Shown: positions 37,441-51,113, counted from the stretch's first letter. The stretch is 64,000 nt of DNA from Ashinkailepas kermadecensis (GCA_034440615.1 JAOTOM010004001.1:33501-97500), one strand, 5' to 3'. The notes: generated from the sequence alone by a model not told the origin. A program made the numbers and translations.

Positions 37441-38088
37441 CAGTATCAGACTATCAGTAGCAACACACTGAACATCTTTAAAAACGGCATAGACAATCAT
37501 TATAAGAATAGGGGGCTTGTTTTTCTGTATTCCAGGGAGGGTTGATCGACAGGGAGGAGTTGGGAGTTGGGAGGAGTTTGTAATTGTTCAGTGTGTTATG
37601 CAATAGCAAGTGAGTCTCTTATTAAGTCTAAACGCTTTATAACTTTATATAGGGTGTACCTAGCAGTGGATTCAGCACCTTCCTTCGGGATGTGATACTG
37701 ATGAGATTGTCTATGGTAGCACAATGGGTATGATGGGAGGAGTTTGTAATTGTTGAGTGTATTATGCAATTGCACGGGAGTCTCTTATTAAGTCTAAACG
37801 CTTTATAACTTAATATAGGGTGTACCTAGCAGTGGATTCAGCACCTTCCTTCGGGATGTGATACTGATGAGATTGTCTATGGTAGCACGATGGGTATGAT
37901 GGGAGGAGCTTGTAATTGTTGAGGGTGTTATGCAATAGCAAGTGAATGGTGCTAGATAGGCTGGAATATATAGCTTCCTTGGAACTTGGGATAAGGGATT
38001 GATTGGGGTGAGAGTATGTTCATTTCTAGTACCTTTTCTAAATAGGCTTAACCCAGATGGGCCCCAGTGGCTCTTATTAAGCCTTAAT
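37441..38088. mobile_element. Insertion with 166-bp tandem core, flanked by ACTTTAT
   Basis: About 650 bp separate the two halves of LINE ORF1. The interior is a 166-bp unit repeated about 2.3 times: GGGAGGAGTTTGTAATTG starts at 37569 and 37735, and a GGGAGGAGCTTG version starts at 37901. Unique sequence of about 130-190 bp lies on each side. The 7-mer ACTTTAT lies at both borders (37434-37440 and 38089-38095), as expected for a target duplication. However, the right border also resembles a segment inside the repeat unit (CTCTTATTAAG...CTTTATAAC). A tandem core of about 160 bp between unique flanks is the layout of molluscan 'pearl'/Helentron-type elements. That assignment is inference. Confidence 0.6.
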
Positions 38089-38369
38089 ACTTTATGATAC
38101 AATTCCATGATTTAGGTGATAGGAATGTAGTGTATGAAGCAAAATTGAACCAAACAGAACACAAAATAAAAGTAACCATACATGAGAACCTCACGGTAAA
38201 ACGTGCAAAACAGGTGCTGGACGAAATGTGGGAAAATAAACAAATCTGCAATTATCATATTAAACATGGCAACATCATGGTCAGAAAAACAAAGGAACAA
38301 AAGTATGTGTGCATACATTCAGACATGAGCAGGAATGAGATCACAGATGCAACTGACAAAGGACCATAG
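38089..38369 (+). pseudogene. LINE ORF1 remnant, 3' part
   Basis: The frame reads IQFHDLGDRNVVYEAK, then VTIHENLTVKRAKQVLDEMW and NGIMV-like HGNIMVRK, followed by a short tail and stop. It fits the C-terminal end of a CR1-like ORF1 protein (RN-x-VYEAKK, I-x-ENLT-x-R, NG-x-I-x-VK). It continues from the piece ending at 37440 once the insertion is ignored, with a one-base frame difference at the join. Confidence 0.72.
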
Positions 38370-40429
38370 AAAGCAGAAAGAACATGGCGCAACAGCTCCA
38401 ATCAACAAACACGACATAACACCCTAGCTGGACGAGTTGCTTCCCAGAGGTCTGACTTAAGGGAGGCAGGCTGCCCTGTTGTCAGGACAACCATGAGTGG
38501 GAAGGTAGGCAGGGGAAAGGACTAGGGACTGGATGTAGACCCAGAACATCAAAACGGTATATGTGTGTGTATTCTTCAACTGAATATAAGGTGCCAGATG
38601 ACTGGACTATACACAGTAAACAATTATTAGATAATACGTAATCGCTTGATCATCATAATAACCTAATCATCTTAATCATTTTAATGAATGGATTGGTTCT
38701 GGTTTAAGGAGGGAAACATATAAACAAACATGTGAGCAAATGCATTGTTGATAGATGAGTTTTTGACTCATATGCCATGAACGTCAATGAAAAAGAAAAA
38801 GAAAACAAAGGAACTGAAAAGAGAAATAAAAAAGATGCCCCAGGCCTGCTCCCATTCATTCTGTCAATGAGCTATTGGTATGATATGGGAGTATGCTGAG
38901 TGAATGTGTGTGTGAATGGAGAGTGAGCCACTTACCATGGCTTGCTTCAAAGAAGCATCTTAACTTGGCACACGAGGGGCATCACGCAATAGCTTCTGAC
39001 CGGTTGGTAAATTATGGAGCAGTCTACTCAGGAGGCATAGGCAAACAAATGAATGGGGTGAATGATATTCACCATCACAATATTGAATGCACCACATACC
39101 TATCAAGACTGGCTGGTGATACAGTGCTAGGACATGTGGAACCTATTGGCAAAACACTCTTATTAAATTGGCTCATTCAATAATAATTAATCGTATCCGT
39201 CCACCTCGGCATGCTTTGGCGCTCCGGTGCCATGCAAAACATACTGAACTGGTTTACTGACCCGATCCCAGCTGTTGCCCCAGATGCCATGCACCCATTC
39301 CTGTTATGTACCTGTTAAAACATAGCATTTACTGGATTACACATTTGAAGTTGACTTGTCCAGCTAACTAACTACTTGGGTGTATCAATCAAATCAAAAT
39401 GCTTTAAATCAAACAATTCCCATTTGACTTGCATTCATCTTTTAGTACTGTGTGATGAAGGGAATGGTAGGCAGTACCAGATGCATAGTTATGTATGCAA
39501 CTATAATTAAATTAACATTGGTCCTACCTACATACCCCCCTACCTAGGTAGGTACACCCCAACCTAGTATACCATACCTTCACCTTCATTGCATTGCAAT
39601 TCACACTAGCTAGAAAAAAAGCACCTCAACCTGCCCATGTTGATATTGCTTATTCGTATTCGGCGGTGATCGAACCAACTCCAATAACTCGTGCATATTT
39701 ACCTTGGTAGGGTGAATAGCCGAATAAACTTATCTGGATATCCACACTTACGGAATGGAATGGTACCACCGCCCAGCATCTACCCAAAAAGCCGCACGTG
39801 CGTATTATGTTCTGCGTTATAAACTTGCCGCTCGTAACAAGATGTCTTGTACCCACCCACTTAGGTTGAAATCGCCGCGGCGGTGTCCTTATGGGACATT
39901 CATGAATGCAATAGAGAAAGAACTGTTGATTAATCATTGTACTTGGTGACTGATAAGAGTTATAACGCTTAGAGAAGATACATACTTAATTGTCGTTGAA
40001 ATAAATTGCATAACTTCGCTAATGCAACATGCCATTTGTATTGAACGTGCAGACAATGATGCGCAACATCAATGTGTTCTATGTTTGCTTCCGAGCGGTC
40101 ATTGCGTGATGCATGCATGGTTCCTTTCATCGCATGCTTTCTTCTTCCTTTGTCCAGACACCTAGTACATTACTTGCCGTCGTTACATCAACATTGTGTT
40201 GATGGCATGTAAGCTGAATGGTTCTGTTAAGTGAATTACCGGTATTGTTTCAACACTCATGCTAATATCATCCATTAATTGCTAGGCGGCTCCGGTCTAG
40301 CTGAGTAGTCGTCCTAGTCAGGTGGTAAGGAAGACAGGCATACTGTTATAATACAATCATTGAACTAGTTTCCTGGGTACAACTAGGTTCTGAGACCTTC
40401 CTACCTTGGAAAAAACAAACAAAAACATT
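38370..40429. other. AT-rich sequence between LINE ORF1 and endonuclease pieces
   Basis: No LINE coding match is seen in this 2 kb. It may be a further insertion. A perfect 14-bp palindrome CCTACCTAGGTAGG lies at 39539-39552. Frames at 38893-39183 and 39650-39937 (minus) are unrecognised. Confidence 0.45.
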
Positions 40430-42000
40430 TAATCCATCCTTAAATATAATCTCAGATGGCCTTGCTGTTACGTACTCTCGTTTTGAACAAATTCTAGAAA
40501 ATTGCAATTTCTATGATGTTAGAGATATCAACAGACAAGCTGAAAAAGGTCATGACTTAGGAAGAAACATAACTATTCTCCATTCGAATGCAAGGTCCAT
40601 AGTACACCAATTTGATGGGCTAAATATCTTCCTAAACCAACTGAACCAAAAATGGAGCCTTATATGTATTTCTAAAACCTGGCTACCAGAAGAAAATGAA
40701 CAGAAATTTAACTGAGATGATGAAGATTATGATCCATTCTGCCAAAGCAGGAAACACAAAATTGGAGGAGGGTCCGCAATGTATTCTTTGAAATTGCTAA
40801 ATGCCAAACAGCTCTATCTATTTTATTTTGTTCCTGCTGAAGCTGAATGGGTTTTCTTCCAAATATAATTGAGTAATAAGCAAACTATGTTGATATGCCA
40901 TGTCAATCGTGCACCTGGCCATCATACATAATTATTGTCAGAATTTGAAGAGTGCCTAGCAAAATTATATATCTGAGCATGCCTAAATATATCATTGGAG
41001 GTCTAATTGCCGTCCTGTTCGCAATTCCAATGAAAATTTGCTGACTCATTTTTCATATCCATGTGCTCTCATGGTTTTCTTCCTCTAATATCAAAGACAA
41101 TTCGTGTATGCGATACATTATGCACCTTAGCTGACAATTTGTCCTGTAATGGTACATCAAACATAGAACAGACAGGCATCATTAAGCCAAATTTATATGT
41201 TGACTTTTCTATTTTTAAAACATCAGAATTTACAGACGAAAAATCAGTCAACGCCAAAAAAGAAACAAGAACCAACTTTGACTTCCATGAAATGGACAGT
41301 CTGAGGAAACATCTGACCAATGAATTTGAAGACAGTTTTGATGAAAACGATCCCGAAAAAGCATGTCACAGCTTAATTACTGCATATAAAAGTAGGATTG
41401 ATAAATTTACATGTACTCCAACCTCATCAAGAAAACAGCCTACCGAAAACCATGGATTTTTCTAGCAACATTATGTTCAATCAATCAAAGACAAATATTA
41501 TTTAATCAAAAACTTCAATATTGAACTGCTAAAAGCAAGAAAAGGTAAAACAAGTATAAAACACATTAATTACAACAATTAGAAAAGCAAAAATACATCA
41601 TTATGAGGCAGCATTTCATCAACATCAAAATAATCCAAAAGAGACATTGAAAACCTCTGACCAGATACTGAGGAAAACACCATCCAAACATAATATTCCA
41701 GAAAAAAGGAACACAGATACAGACAGTAATCTAGAAACTATGCAGCTATAGCTGTAGGATTCAATACAAACTTCACACAGAAATTGCACCAAAATTGAGA
41801 GAACAAGTTCCTCAAAACAACACCAATGATTTATAATACATACATGACTGCACAGGTATATCAATGGTGCTATTAGCAGTAGCGGAAAACAATTTTGACA
41901 CCGTGATTGCTTCCTCAAAAATGTTTGGCCAGGCATTGATGAAATCAATTCTAGGATATTTAAACATTACACAAAACAAAAAATAAACACATTTTAGGAT
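40430..42000 (+). pseudogene. LINE ORF2 remnant: APE endonuclease and linker
   Basis: From about 40440 the frame reads LENCNFYDVRDIN..., then ITILHSNARSIVHQFDGL, LICISKTWLPEENEQ and HKIGGGSAMYS. This is the APE-type endonuclease N-terminus of CR1/L2-like LINEs. The catalytic Glu of the usual SETWL motif is Lys here (SKTWL). Several stops follow. The frame at 41061-41465 and a shifted frame after 41580 (KAKIHHYEAAFHQHQNNPKE, then LRKTPSKHNIPEK) match the linker between endonuclease and reverse transcriptase. Sequence similar to LINE ends at about 42000, before any catalytic reverse transcriptase block. With the ORF1 pieces at 37.1-38.4 kb it may be one broken element of at least 4.9 kb. Confidence 0.78.
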
Positions 42001-42219
42001 GTTTAAAAGTTGGTCATTGTGCGGCTCTGGGACCCAGCAGCTGCGTTAGTCCTTGTGTGTCCGTAACACGGCTGCGGCGTTTGGAGACGTTCGATGACCG
42101 ACCGTTGGCTGCTCGTTTGTGCCGTCCTCTCTGCAGCACTAACACGTGCCGCCAACACCACGCCGCCACACCACGCACGTGCCGCCCCCACGCTACCCGC
42201 CACACCCCCCCCCCCCCCC

Positions 42220-43148
42220 GCCGCCAACACCACAGCTACGTGCCGCCAACACCACAGCTAGTGCCGCCAACACCTACAGCTACGTGCCGCCAACACCTAC
42301 AGCTACGTGCCGCCAACACCTACAGCTACGTGCCGCCAACACCTACAGCTACGTGCCGCCAACACCTACAGCTACGTGCCGCCAACACCTACAGCTACGT
42401 GCCGCCAACACCTACAGCTACGTGCCGCCAACACCTACAGCTACGTGCCGCCAAACCACAGCTACGTGCCGCCAACACCTACAGCTACGTGCCGCCAACA
42501 CCTACAGCTAGCCGCCAACACCACAGCTACGTGCCGCCAACACCTACAGCTACGTGCCGCCAACACCTACAGCTACGTGCCGCCAACACCTACAGCTACG
42601 TGCCGCCAACACCTACAGCTACGTGCCGCCAACACCTACAGCTACGTGCCGCCAACACCTACAGCTACGTGCCGCCAACACCTACATACGTGCCGCCAAC
42701 ACCTACAGCTACGTGCCGCCAACACCTACAGCTACGTGCCGCCAACACCTACAGCTACGTGCCGCCAACACCTACAGCTACGTGCCGCCAACACCTACAG
42801 CTACGTGCCGCCAACACCTACAGCTACGTGCCGCCAACACCTACAGCACGTGCCGCCAACACCTACAGCTACGTGCCGCCAACACCCACAGCTACGTGCC
42901 GCCAACACCTACAGCTACATGCCGCCAACACCTACAGCTACGTGCCGCCAACACCTACAGCTACGTGCCGCCAACACCTACAGCTACGTGCCGCCAACAC
43001 CTACAGCTACGTGCCGCCAACACCTACAGCTACGTGCCGCCAACAACTACAGCTACGTGCCGCCAACAACTACAGCTACGTGCCGCCAACACCTACAGCT
43101 ACGTGCCGCCAACAACTACAGCTACGTGCCGCCAACACCTACAGCTAC
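42220..43148. repeat. 23-bp minisatellite, about 40 copies
   Basis: The unit carries GTGCCGCCAACACCTACAGC and is highly uniform, with late AACAACTACAG variants and a few units short by 1-3 bases. All three plus-strand frames lack stops, which explains the overlapping open frames. A C run (42206-42219) precedes it. Confidence 0.97.
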
Positions 43149-43319
43149 GCGCCCGATGTCGCCCCACCTAAAACGTTAGGCTCGCAAATGTTTCGGATAA
43201 TGACATCTGAGGTTACAACTCACAATTTTGTGGAGCAGGTCCATCAGCCAACACTCTGCGCCGTAAGAGCACACCCGTCGGCAATATATAGTCAGCTCTA
43301 CCAGCTGCACGATGTGCAT

Positions 43320-46115
43320 GGCACACAGACACCGCTGCTGATCATCCACGATATCACATCAGATCACGACACCTCATCATATCATGACACCGCTGCTGAT
43401 CAGCCACGACACCGCATCAGATCATGACACCTCATCAGATCATGACACCACTGTTGATCAGCCACGGCACCTCATCAGATCATGACATCTCATCATATCG
43501 CACCGCTGCTGATCAGCCACGGCACCACATCAGATCATGACACCCATCAGATCATGACCCTATCAGATCATGACACCTCATCAGATCATGACACCGCTGC
43601 TGATCAGCCACAACACCACATCAGATCATGACACCTCATCAGATCATGACACCTCATCAGATCATGACACCGCTGTTGATCAGCCACGGCACCTCATCAA
43701 ATCATGACACCGCTACTGATCAGCCACGACACCACATCAGATCATGACATCTCATCATATCATGACATCTCATCAGATCATGACACCGCTGCTGATCAGC
43801 CACGGCACCACATCAGATCATGACACCTCATCAGATCATGACACCTCATCAGATCATGACACCGCTGCTGATCAGCCACAACACCACATCAGATCATGAC
43901 ACCTCATCAGATCATGACACCTCATCAGATCATGACACCGCTGTTGATCAGCCACGGCACCTCATCAAATCATGACACCGCTACTGATCAGCCACGACAC
44001 CACATCAGATCATGACACCTCATCAGATCATGACACCGCTGCTGATCAGCCACAACACCACATCAGATCATGACACCTCATCAGATCATGACACCGCTAC
44101 TGATCAGCCACGGCACCACATCAGATCACGACACCTCATCATATCATGACACCGCTGCTGATCAGCCACAACACCACATCAGATCATGACACCTCATCAG
44201 ATCATGACACCGCTGCTGATCAGCCACGGCACCGCATCAGATCATGACATCACTGTTGATCAGCCACGGCACCACATCAGATCATGCCATCCCTGCTGAT
44301 CAGCCACGACACCACATCAGATCATGACACCGCTGCTGATCAGCCACGGCACCACATCAGATCATGACACCGCTGCTGATCAGCCACGGCACCACATCAG
44401 ATCATGACACCGCTGCTGATCAGCCACGGCACCGCATCAGATCATGACATCACTGTTGATCAGCCACGGCACCTCATCAGATCATGCCATCACTGTTGAT
44501 CAGCCACAACACCACATCAGATCATGACATCACTGCTGATCAGCCACGGCACCACATCAGATCATGACACCTCATCAGATTATGACGTCACTGCTGATCA
44601 TCCACGGCACCTCATCAGATCATGACATCACTGCTGATCAGCCACGGCACCACATCAGATCATGACGTCACTGCTGATCATCCACGGCACCTCATCAGAT
44701 CATGACATCACTGCTGATCAGCCACGGCACCACATCAGATCATGACACCGCTACTGATCAGCCACGGCACCACATCAGATCATGACATCACTGTTGATCA
44801 GCCACGGCACCACATCAGATCATGACATCACTGTTGATCAGCCACGGCACCACATCAGATCATGACACCGCTGCTGATCAGCCACGGCACCACATCAGAT
44901 CATGACATCACTGCTGATCAGCCACGGCACCACATCAGATCATGACATCACTGTTGATCAGCCACGGCACCACATCAGATCATGACACCGCTGCTGATCA
45001 GCCACGGCACCACATCAGATCATGACACCGCTGCTGATCAGCCACGGCACCACATCAGATCATGCCATCACTGTTGATCAGCCACGGCACCACATCAGAT
45101 CATGACATCACTGTTGATCAGCCACGGCACCACATCAGATCATGACATCACTGCTGATCAGCCACGGCACCACATCAGATCATGACACCGCTACTGATCA
45201 GCCACGGCACCACATCAGATCATGACACCGCTGCTGATCAGCCACGGCACCGCATCAGATCATGACATCACTGTTGATCAGCCACGACACCACATCAGAT
45301 CATGACATCATTGTTGATCAGCCACGGCACCACATCAGATCATGACACCGCTGCTGATCAGCCACGGCACCACATCAGATCATGACACCGCTGCTGATCA
45401 GCCACGGCACCACATCAGATCATGACACCGCTGCTGATCAGCCACGACACCACATCAGATCATGACACCTCATCAGATCATGACACCGCTGCTGATCAGC
45501 CACGACACCGCATCAGATCATGACATCACTGTTGATCAGCCACGGCACCTCATCAAATCATGACATCACTGTTGATCAGCCACGGCACCACATCAGATCA
45601 TGACATCACTGTTGATCAGCCACGGCACCACATCAGATCATGACATCACTGTTGATCAGCCACGGCACCACATCAGATCATGACATCACTGTTGATCAGC
45701 CACGGCACCACATCAGATCATGCCATCACTGTTGATCAGCCACGGCACCACATCAGATCATGACATCACTGTTGATCAGCCACGGCACCACATCAGATCA
45801 TGCCATCACTGTTGATCAGCCACGGCACCACATCAGATCATGCCATCACTGTTGATCAGCCACGGCACCACATCAGATCATGACACCGCTGCTGATCAGC
45901 CACGACACCGCATCAGATCATGACACCTCATCAGATCATGACACCGCTGCTGATCAGCCACGACACCGCATCAGATCATGACATCACTGTTGATCAGCCA
46001 CGGCACCACATCAGATCATGACATCACTGTTGATCAGCCACGACACCGCATCAGATCATGCCATCACTGTTGATCAGCCACGGCACCACATCAGATCATG
46101 ACATCACTGTTGATC
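43320..46115. repeat. Complex 40-bp / 18-bp minisatellite, about 2.8 kb
   Basis: Modules of 40 bp (GATCATGACACCGCTGCTGA then TCAGCCACGGCACCACATCA) are mixed with 18-bp modules (GATCATGACACCTCATCA). Main variants are CCGCTGCTGATCAGC, which contains the palindrome GCTGATCAGC, and TCACTGTTGATCAGC. 18-bp modules are common before 44600 and rare afterwards. It is the largest array in the window. Confidence 0.97.
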
Positions 46116-47939
46116 AGGTACATTGTAGCGGCATTGGCTCGCAGCCACATTATCGCCAGATTATCACAGAGCTGTTGGGTGTAATAACAGTGTGTGTTGT
46201 GCATACGTTACTCGCCTTTACTCGGATAAATTCGCACCACACGTGCTACTGTGCTTACTTATGCATTGCTTGTCTATACTTGATACTTGGCATCTACTGG
46301 GATGGTTTTGCCCATCGGGGCATGGTTGTCGTTACCAGGATAAGGCTGTAGTCACCAGGATATAATGGTATTTAGCGGAATATGATGACATATTCAATTG
46401 TTTTGGAATATCATGATCTTGCTTTAGGATACCGAAAAATTGGTAAGCATTGTGCAGTAGCAATACCTGCGTAACCGTTAACCTTCTGCTGAGCATGGAG
46501 AAAGTTTCAAGCGGCCTACAATCTTAGACTTTGTTAGTGTGTGCATTGAAACCAATATTTGCTTACCTCAAAGGGAGTGTACGATATAAAGCGAGTATAA
46601 AGGATATAGTTATTGGGTCACCAGAAAATATTTGACTGACCTGAAGAGGATACGTCACTTAATGCGACTATTACGAAATGGTTATTCGACAACGGATATG
46701 CTACAAAGAGGAGCAAGACATATTCGTCATGCGAGGGAATCATGCTGTGCATAGTAACTCTGCTATTTTGAGCAAGCGACAGCCATGCCCGACCACCTTA
46801 CCGAACTCTCTCGGGAATAGTTACGCACGTATAACGGATTATGCGTGCGCATATGTAAAATACTTCGCTTTAATCCGTTTCATAGTGGTCAAGTTTTCGC
46901 CCAATGCATCCACACTTAAAAACTTGTTCAACGTTATGTAATAATGTCAGAATCTCCGGTCTGTTTTCAGATCGTAACATTTCATTTTGTGGTTGGAAAC
47001 TGATGTTCAAGTTCAGAGTTTTCCTCCAATAATGTGTAGTTCTTTCATGATGATATGACAAGATCAAACCATTAGTATTAACCAGTAGTTGTCAGTAAAA
47101 TCGCTAGTGCACATGCGCAGAAGGTACTCCCGTCTTCTGCTCGCCGGCTGTTATGATCAAAGGTTAGTTGGTGATGTTGTTCTATAAAATGAGCTTTGAA
47201 GTATCCCAAGCTATTTTTATGTTTCACTAAATTTTTGTCACAAAACAGTGCATGTTTGCGCTGCATATACGGATATATTTTGATCATAATGTTTGATGTT
47301 TCGGTCCTCGTGTAGCATGGTGACAACCGTAGACGTTTTCAGTCCGCTAGGTCGTTTTCAACATGGTGCGCGACGGCTCGAGACAAGTTGGTTGAAAGTG
47401 TATGGGTGTAGAATGGTGCATGCATCAACTTACCTCGTGTTTTATGCAGTATTGCTTTCCTTTAATTATATGTTGTATGTATGTATTAATCCACCCTGTC
47501 TCCCTGGTCAATTACTCACACCTCGTCTCAGGGAATTGTTAAGGACACTCTAGCTTCTAAAGTAAGCGGTTCAGGAAAGCGAACCGGGTATCATCGGAAA
47601 TACCTCGACGAATGGGGTCCGACAATGGCCTCACTTGTTATTTAGACAGAAGTTTGAGAGTCAAAATGATGGTTTTTCCACAAACAAAACTTTCAAACAC
47701 ATATTATATCTCCATTTATGGTAAAGACACAGAGTTAAAAGACACCCCTTTTGTAGCTAATTACAACGCGCACATTTCATAAATAGTCACATTGGTCAAC
47801 ATATGCCAGAATGAGCAGCGGCCATTGGTCACTGATCGGACCAGACACACAAGTCCAAGATATACGTGTGGTGAGGACTGACAAATTGTAGTCATGCAGT
47901 AGTCTTCATTTCAATATATTTTCACGTGTATCAGCTATC
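46116..47939. other. Unique AT-rich sequence, no gene recognised
   Basis: Short frames only (46678-46941, 47293-47553). Confidence 0.45.
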
Positions 47940-48490
47940 GATCCTAACACAAATTCCAAAAATTGTTACAGAGCAATGACCTCGAATGACCTTGACCATG
48001 ACAGTTATTCATAGTTCTGGTTCTGTTGGGTACCTTAAATAGTGCAATGCAAGTTTGATACTATTCAGGTCATGGCAACTCGAAGTAAACCATCATGACA
48101 GGAATTTCGGAATAGGTTTAGCCCACTTAGGGCACTTTATAGCTTGCCCTGACATCAGGTCATTTGATATAAGTCAAGCAAATTTCATAGGAACTTCCCT
48201 ATATTTATGTATACACACCAAAGAACAAATGCGATTAGTAAAGCATACATATAACAAAAAGGAGGAAAATTCGTTCAAAATGAGTCACCAATAGCCGTGA
48301 CATCAGGTCACTGACCTGACATAGAACAAAAATACGAGGTATACAGTTTGTAGGCACTGTCCATGTTTACTCACGAAGTATGTTTCATTTCAGCATCTTT
48401 CATTGATATGTGTCACTGATCCTAAAACCTTTTAAAGGTAGTCCAATTTGCCTGAGCTAGGCCAATGACCTTACGTGACCTGAGGTGCAT
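47940..48490. repeat. Diverged long repeat pair rich in AGGTCA/TGACCT
   Basis: Sequence beginning GATCCTAA and ending in AATGACCT-type words occurs near 47940-48010 and again near 48419-48485, about 480 bp apart, with many differences. Between them are further AGGTCA words, including a perfect inverted pair AGGTCACTGACCT at 48305-48317. Confidence 0.5.
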
Positions 48491-51029
48491 TCATGTCAGA
48501 CGAAAAAGATCACGAGAAATGTACTGAAAACGTCGTGCCGCCTCGCCACGCCGTTTTTTTCACCATCGTGGAAAAATCTCAGGCGGCCGTAGTATGGCCC
48601 CCGAGACGGGTGAAGTATCTCCTAAGAATCTATTGCCGGAGGACCATCCGCCAGCAGGGGTGGAACGTCCGCTGGCAGTGGATGGTCCATGGCGTAGAAG
48701 TATACACTGCCTCCGAAGCAAGTCCATAGCAGGGCCGATGCTAGACGATCTTGACATTGATGTGGTACCCTATCTCTTTGTGGCTGATTTCCATCGAATA
48801 TATCTTCTTTTTTCATAAGGAACGACTACTAACACGTAGCGAAGCTGGTCTACTAAACTAGACACATTTTGCTTGTGAACAATGAAGACCTGCTTGGGCA
48901 TCAACAATATTTTCGGGTATAAAATCGCGCCCATGGTGTTCGGGTACATAGAGGAAGCTCACCAGCCCACGCTATTCAACTTATGAGGCATATCATGCGC
49001 TGCAATGGCTTCAGGGAACTTATTACATCCCATCACTTTCAAGAAATTGCAGAAATGCAGAATATAATCCGGCGTCTTAAGTGCCATTTTCCGGTTCAAT
49101 TGGTAGCTCGTTGCAATGTCGTTTTTCAGTTTTATAGTTGGTTGGTTTCAGAATATATTTTTCAAGCCGCCATCCGCCGTATTTGGCAGCGGCGAAGTTA
49201 GCACGTTGGCGAATCGCGTGAGTGGAGGAGATTAAAAGGCTGCTCGTATGATACTTTCACGAGCCCTCCAGCAGCAGCGTGGTGGCCACAACTGGCGCGA
49301 GGCAGTCCAAACGACGTCGCACCTCCACTCCGGGGAAGCAACACGGCACTGCTCATCGCAGGCCACCACGCGGCCAGATGCTTCAATTAAGTGTAGTGTT
49401 GGTGGTCGGTGGCCAAGGTCACCGTGGCGGGGGTCCGCGGGTGTTAGCACCACTCACGGCATCCAGCGAGAGGCGGCCGGCGCCGTCCTGCGCTGCGATT
49501 GCACGTGGCGCGCCGGAATTGCGGCCGAGGTGGTTTTTGCTGCGGTCGGAGGCGCCGGACGAAGTGGTTCGGTAGGCGTGCGGCGCCGAGTCTTGTCAAC
49601 AAGCTTTTTCTGTCGGATGGTGAGCCGAACTGGATTAGGGGCGAAGTGGGTGGTGTCGGCATGAGGGACTCTCCCGACGGCTCTCCAGATGGGATCACGT
49701 CGTCAAGGCAAGTCGTGCTTCCAGACGCGCAACGAATATATTGTCCAGTGGTCGGGGTGGGAGAGGGGTGGCAAGCTGTGTACCATGATCGTTGCGTATG
49801 TGGAAAGACTTTAATTAGAAAAAGGTTAAGCACCAGTTTCCAACGCTACATTAACCCTCGCAGTGAGGTAGAATTTCCTCTCTTTGCAGTGTAAGAATGG
49901 GGGATGGGTGTAACTTGACCTCCACAAATAACCTTTCTTCTAAGCTTGATAGAGATACACGGCAAATGGTACAATGTAATTCCATCTTTGAACTTTCAGA
50001 GTTCCTTGAAGCATTTTTATCTGCTTTCTTTGGTTGCCTCTCCAGATCAGATCAAACAGGGCAATGTTCGTGTGCAGTTAGCCTAATGCCTTCGCGGTAG
50101 TTTTCGAACTCCGATCTTAAAGCAAGTACGATTTCGTGCTTTAATATCGATGGCCTGCACACTGAACACTTACTTTAGCACAATGAAGTATGTGAAGGTT
50201 GAAGTCACACAGGTCAAGTTCAAGTACTTGGAGATTTGTGATGAGCTGCTGAAGCTGACGCTTTTCGAAACAGATTGCGCTCAGGGAAAGGTAATGAGTT
50301 TCACCAAACAAGGCCGTGATCTCTTTTTCAGAATGTTGAGGACCAAAAAAAAATAACATCTTTGAAGAACATTATAGCCCGTAATTCTACACAAAGACAC
50401 GTACATCGTCAAGGCAAATACTACCCTGAAGGCACTTCAAACTGCATACTGATCCAAAGTTTGTTATAAAAAAAATATCGAAACGATGCTTCAGTGACTT
50501 CCTGTGGAAGACCGTTGCAGCCGTTGACAGCTCTCTGATATTGAATATGATATTATATGATACGATATATGATATTTAATTTTCTTTTTTAAGGTCCGCC
50601 ACCCAAGATCAGGCGACTAGGATTGCCCCCTCCCCTTACCCAACGACTGCAAGCACCTTACGTTAACACCATACAATAAACAGTAAAGTCGCGGCACTCC
50701 CAACTAAGAGTGGAAAACAAATAATCAAGCATACAAAGCACCCATTGTTAGAGCAATAAAACTAACAATAAAGAATGCTGTAAGTAGTCATACCCAAAGG
50801 AGGCGTATGACTGGCCCTAGATCCATCCCAAAAATACGTTAAGGTCTAAACTATAATGTAAGTAGCTGGTTAGTGGCCAGATGATAGTGAACACTCCTAA
50901 TTTGAAATGCTTCTTGTATTACTTTGGCTCCCCCCGCCCCCACAACTCCACCCGGCTCAGCATAAGCTTGTTGCTGGGTGGAGTTTGGCAGAACTATGGT
51001 TGGGTGTTTTTCAACTTCTATATATGGTT
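48491..51029. other. Unique sequence, no gene recognised
   Basis: GC-rich at 49240-49600 with several overlapping frames on both strands, AT-rich elsewhere. None carries a known domain. Confidence 0.4.
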
Positions 51030-51078
51030 GAGCACACACACACACAAACGCACACACAACACACACACACACACACAC

Positions 51079-51113
<35 letters not shown>

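Noticed and set aside
39650..39937. Minus-strand open frame of 95 codons considered as a ribosomal-protein-like exon
   Set aside because: Comparison with recalled ribosomal protein motifs gave no convincing match.
40299..40395. Second possible SINE with A-box-like TAGCTGAGTAG
   Set aside because: No acceptable B box at proper spacing. GGTTCTGAGACC is too far away and lacks the conserved A.
42057..43427. 456-codon plus-strand open frame
   Set aside because: The 23-bp unit is stop-free in all three plus frames, so length is not evidence of coding.
43320..46115. CRISPR-like array of near-identical repeats
   Set aside because: Units are directly adjacent with no unique spacers. It is a eukaryotic minisatellite.
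50150..50356. Small lysine-rich open frame of 68 codons
   Set aside because: No recognisable domain, and an opposite-strand frame of similar length exists. Not supportable as a gene.
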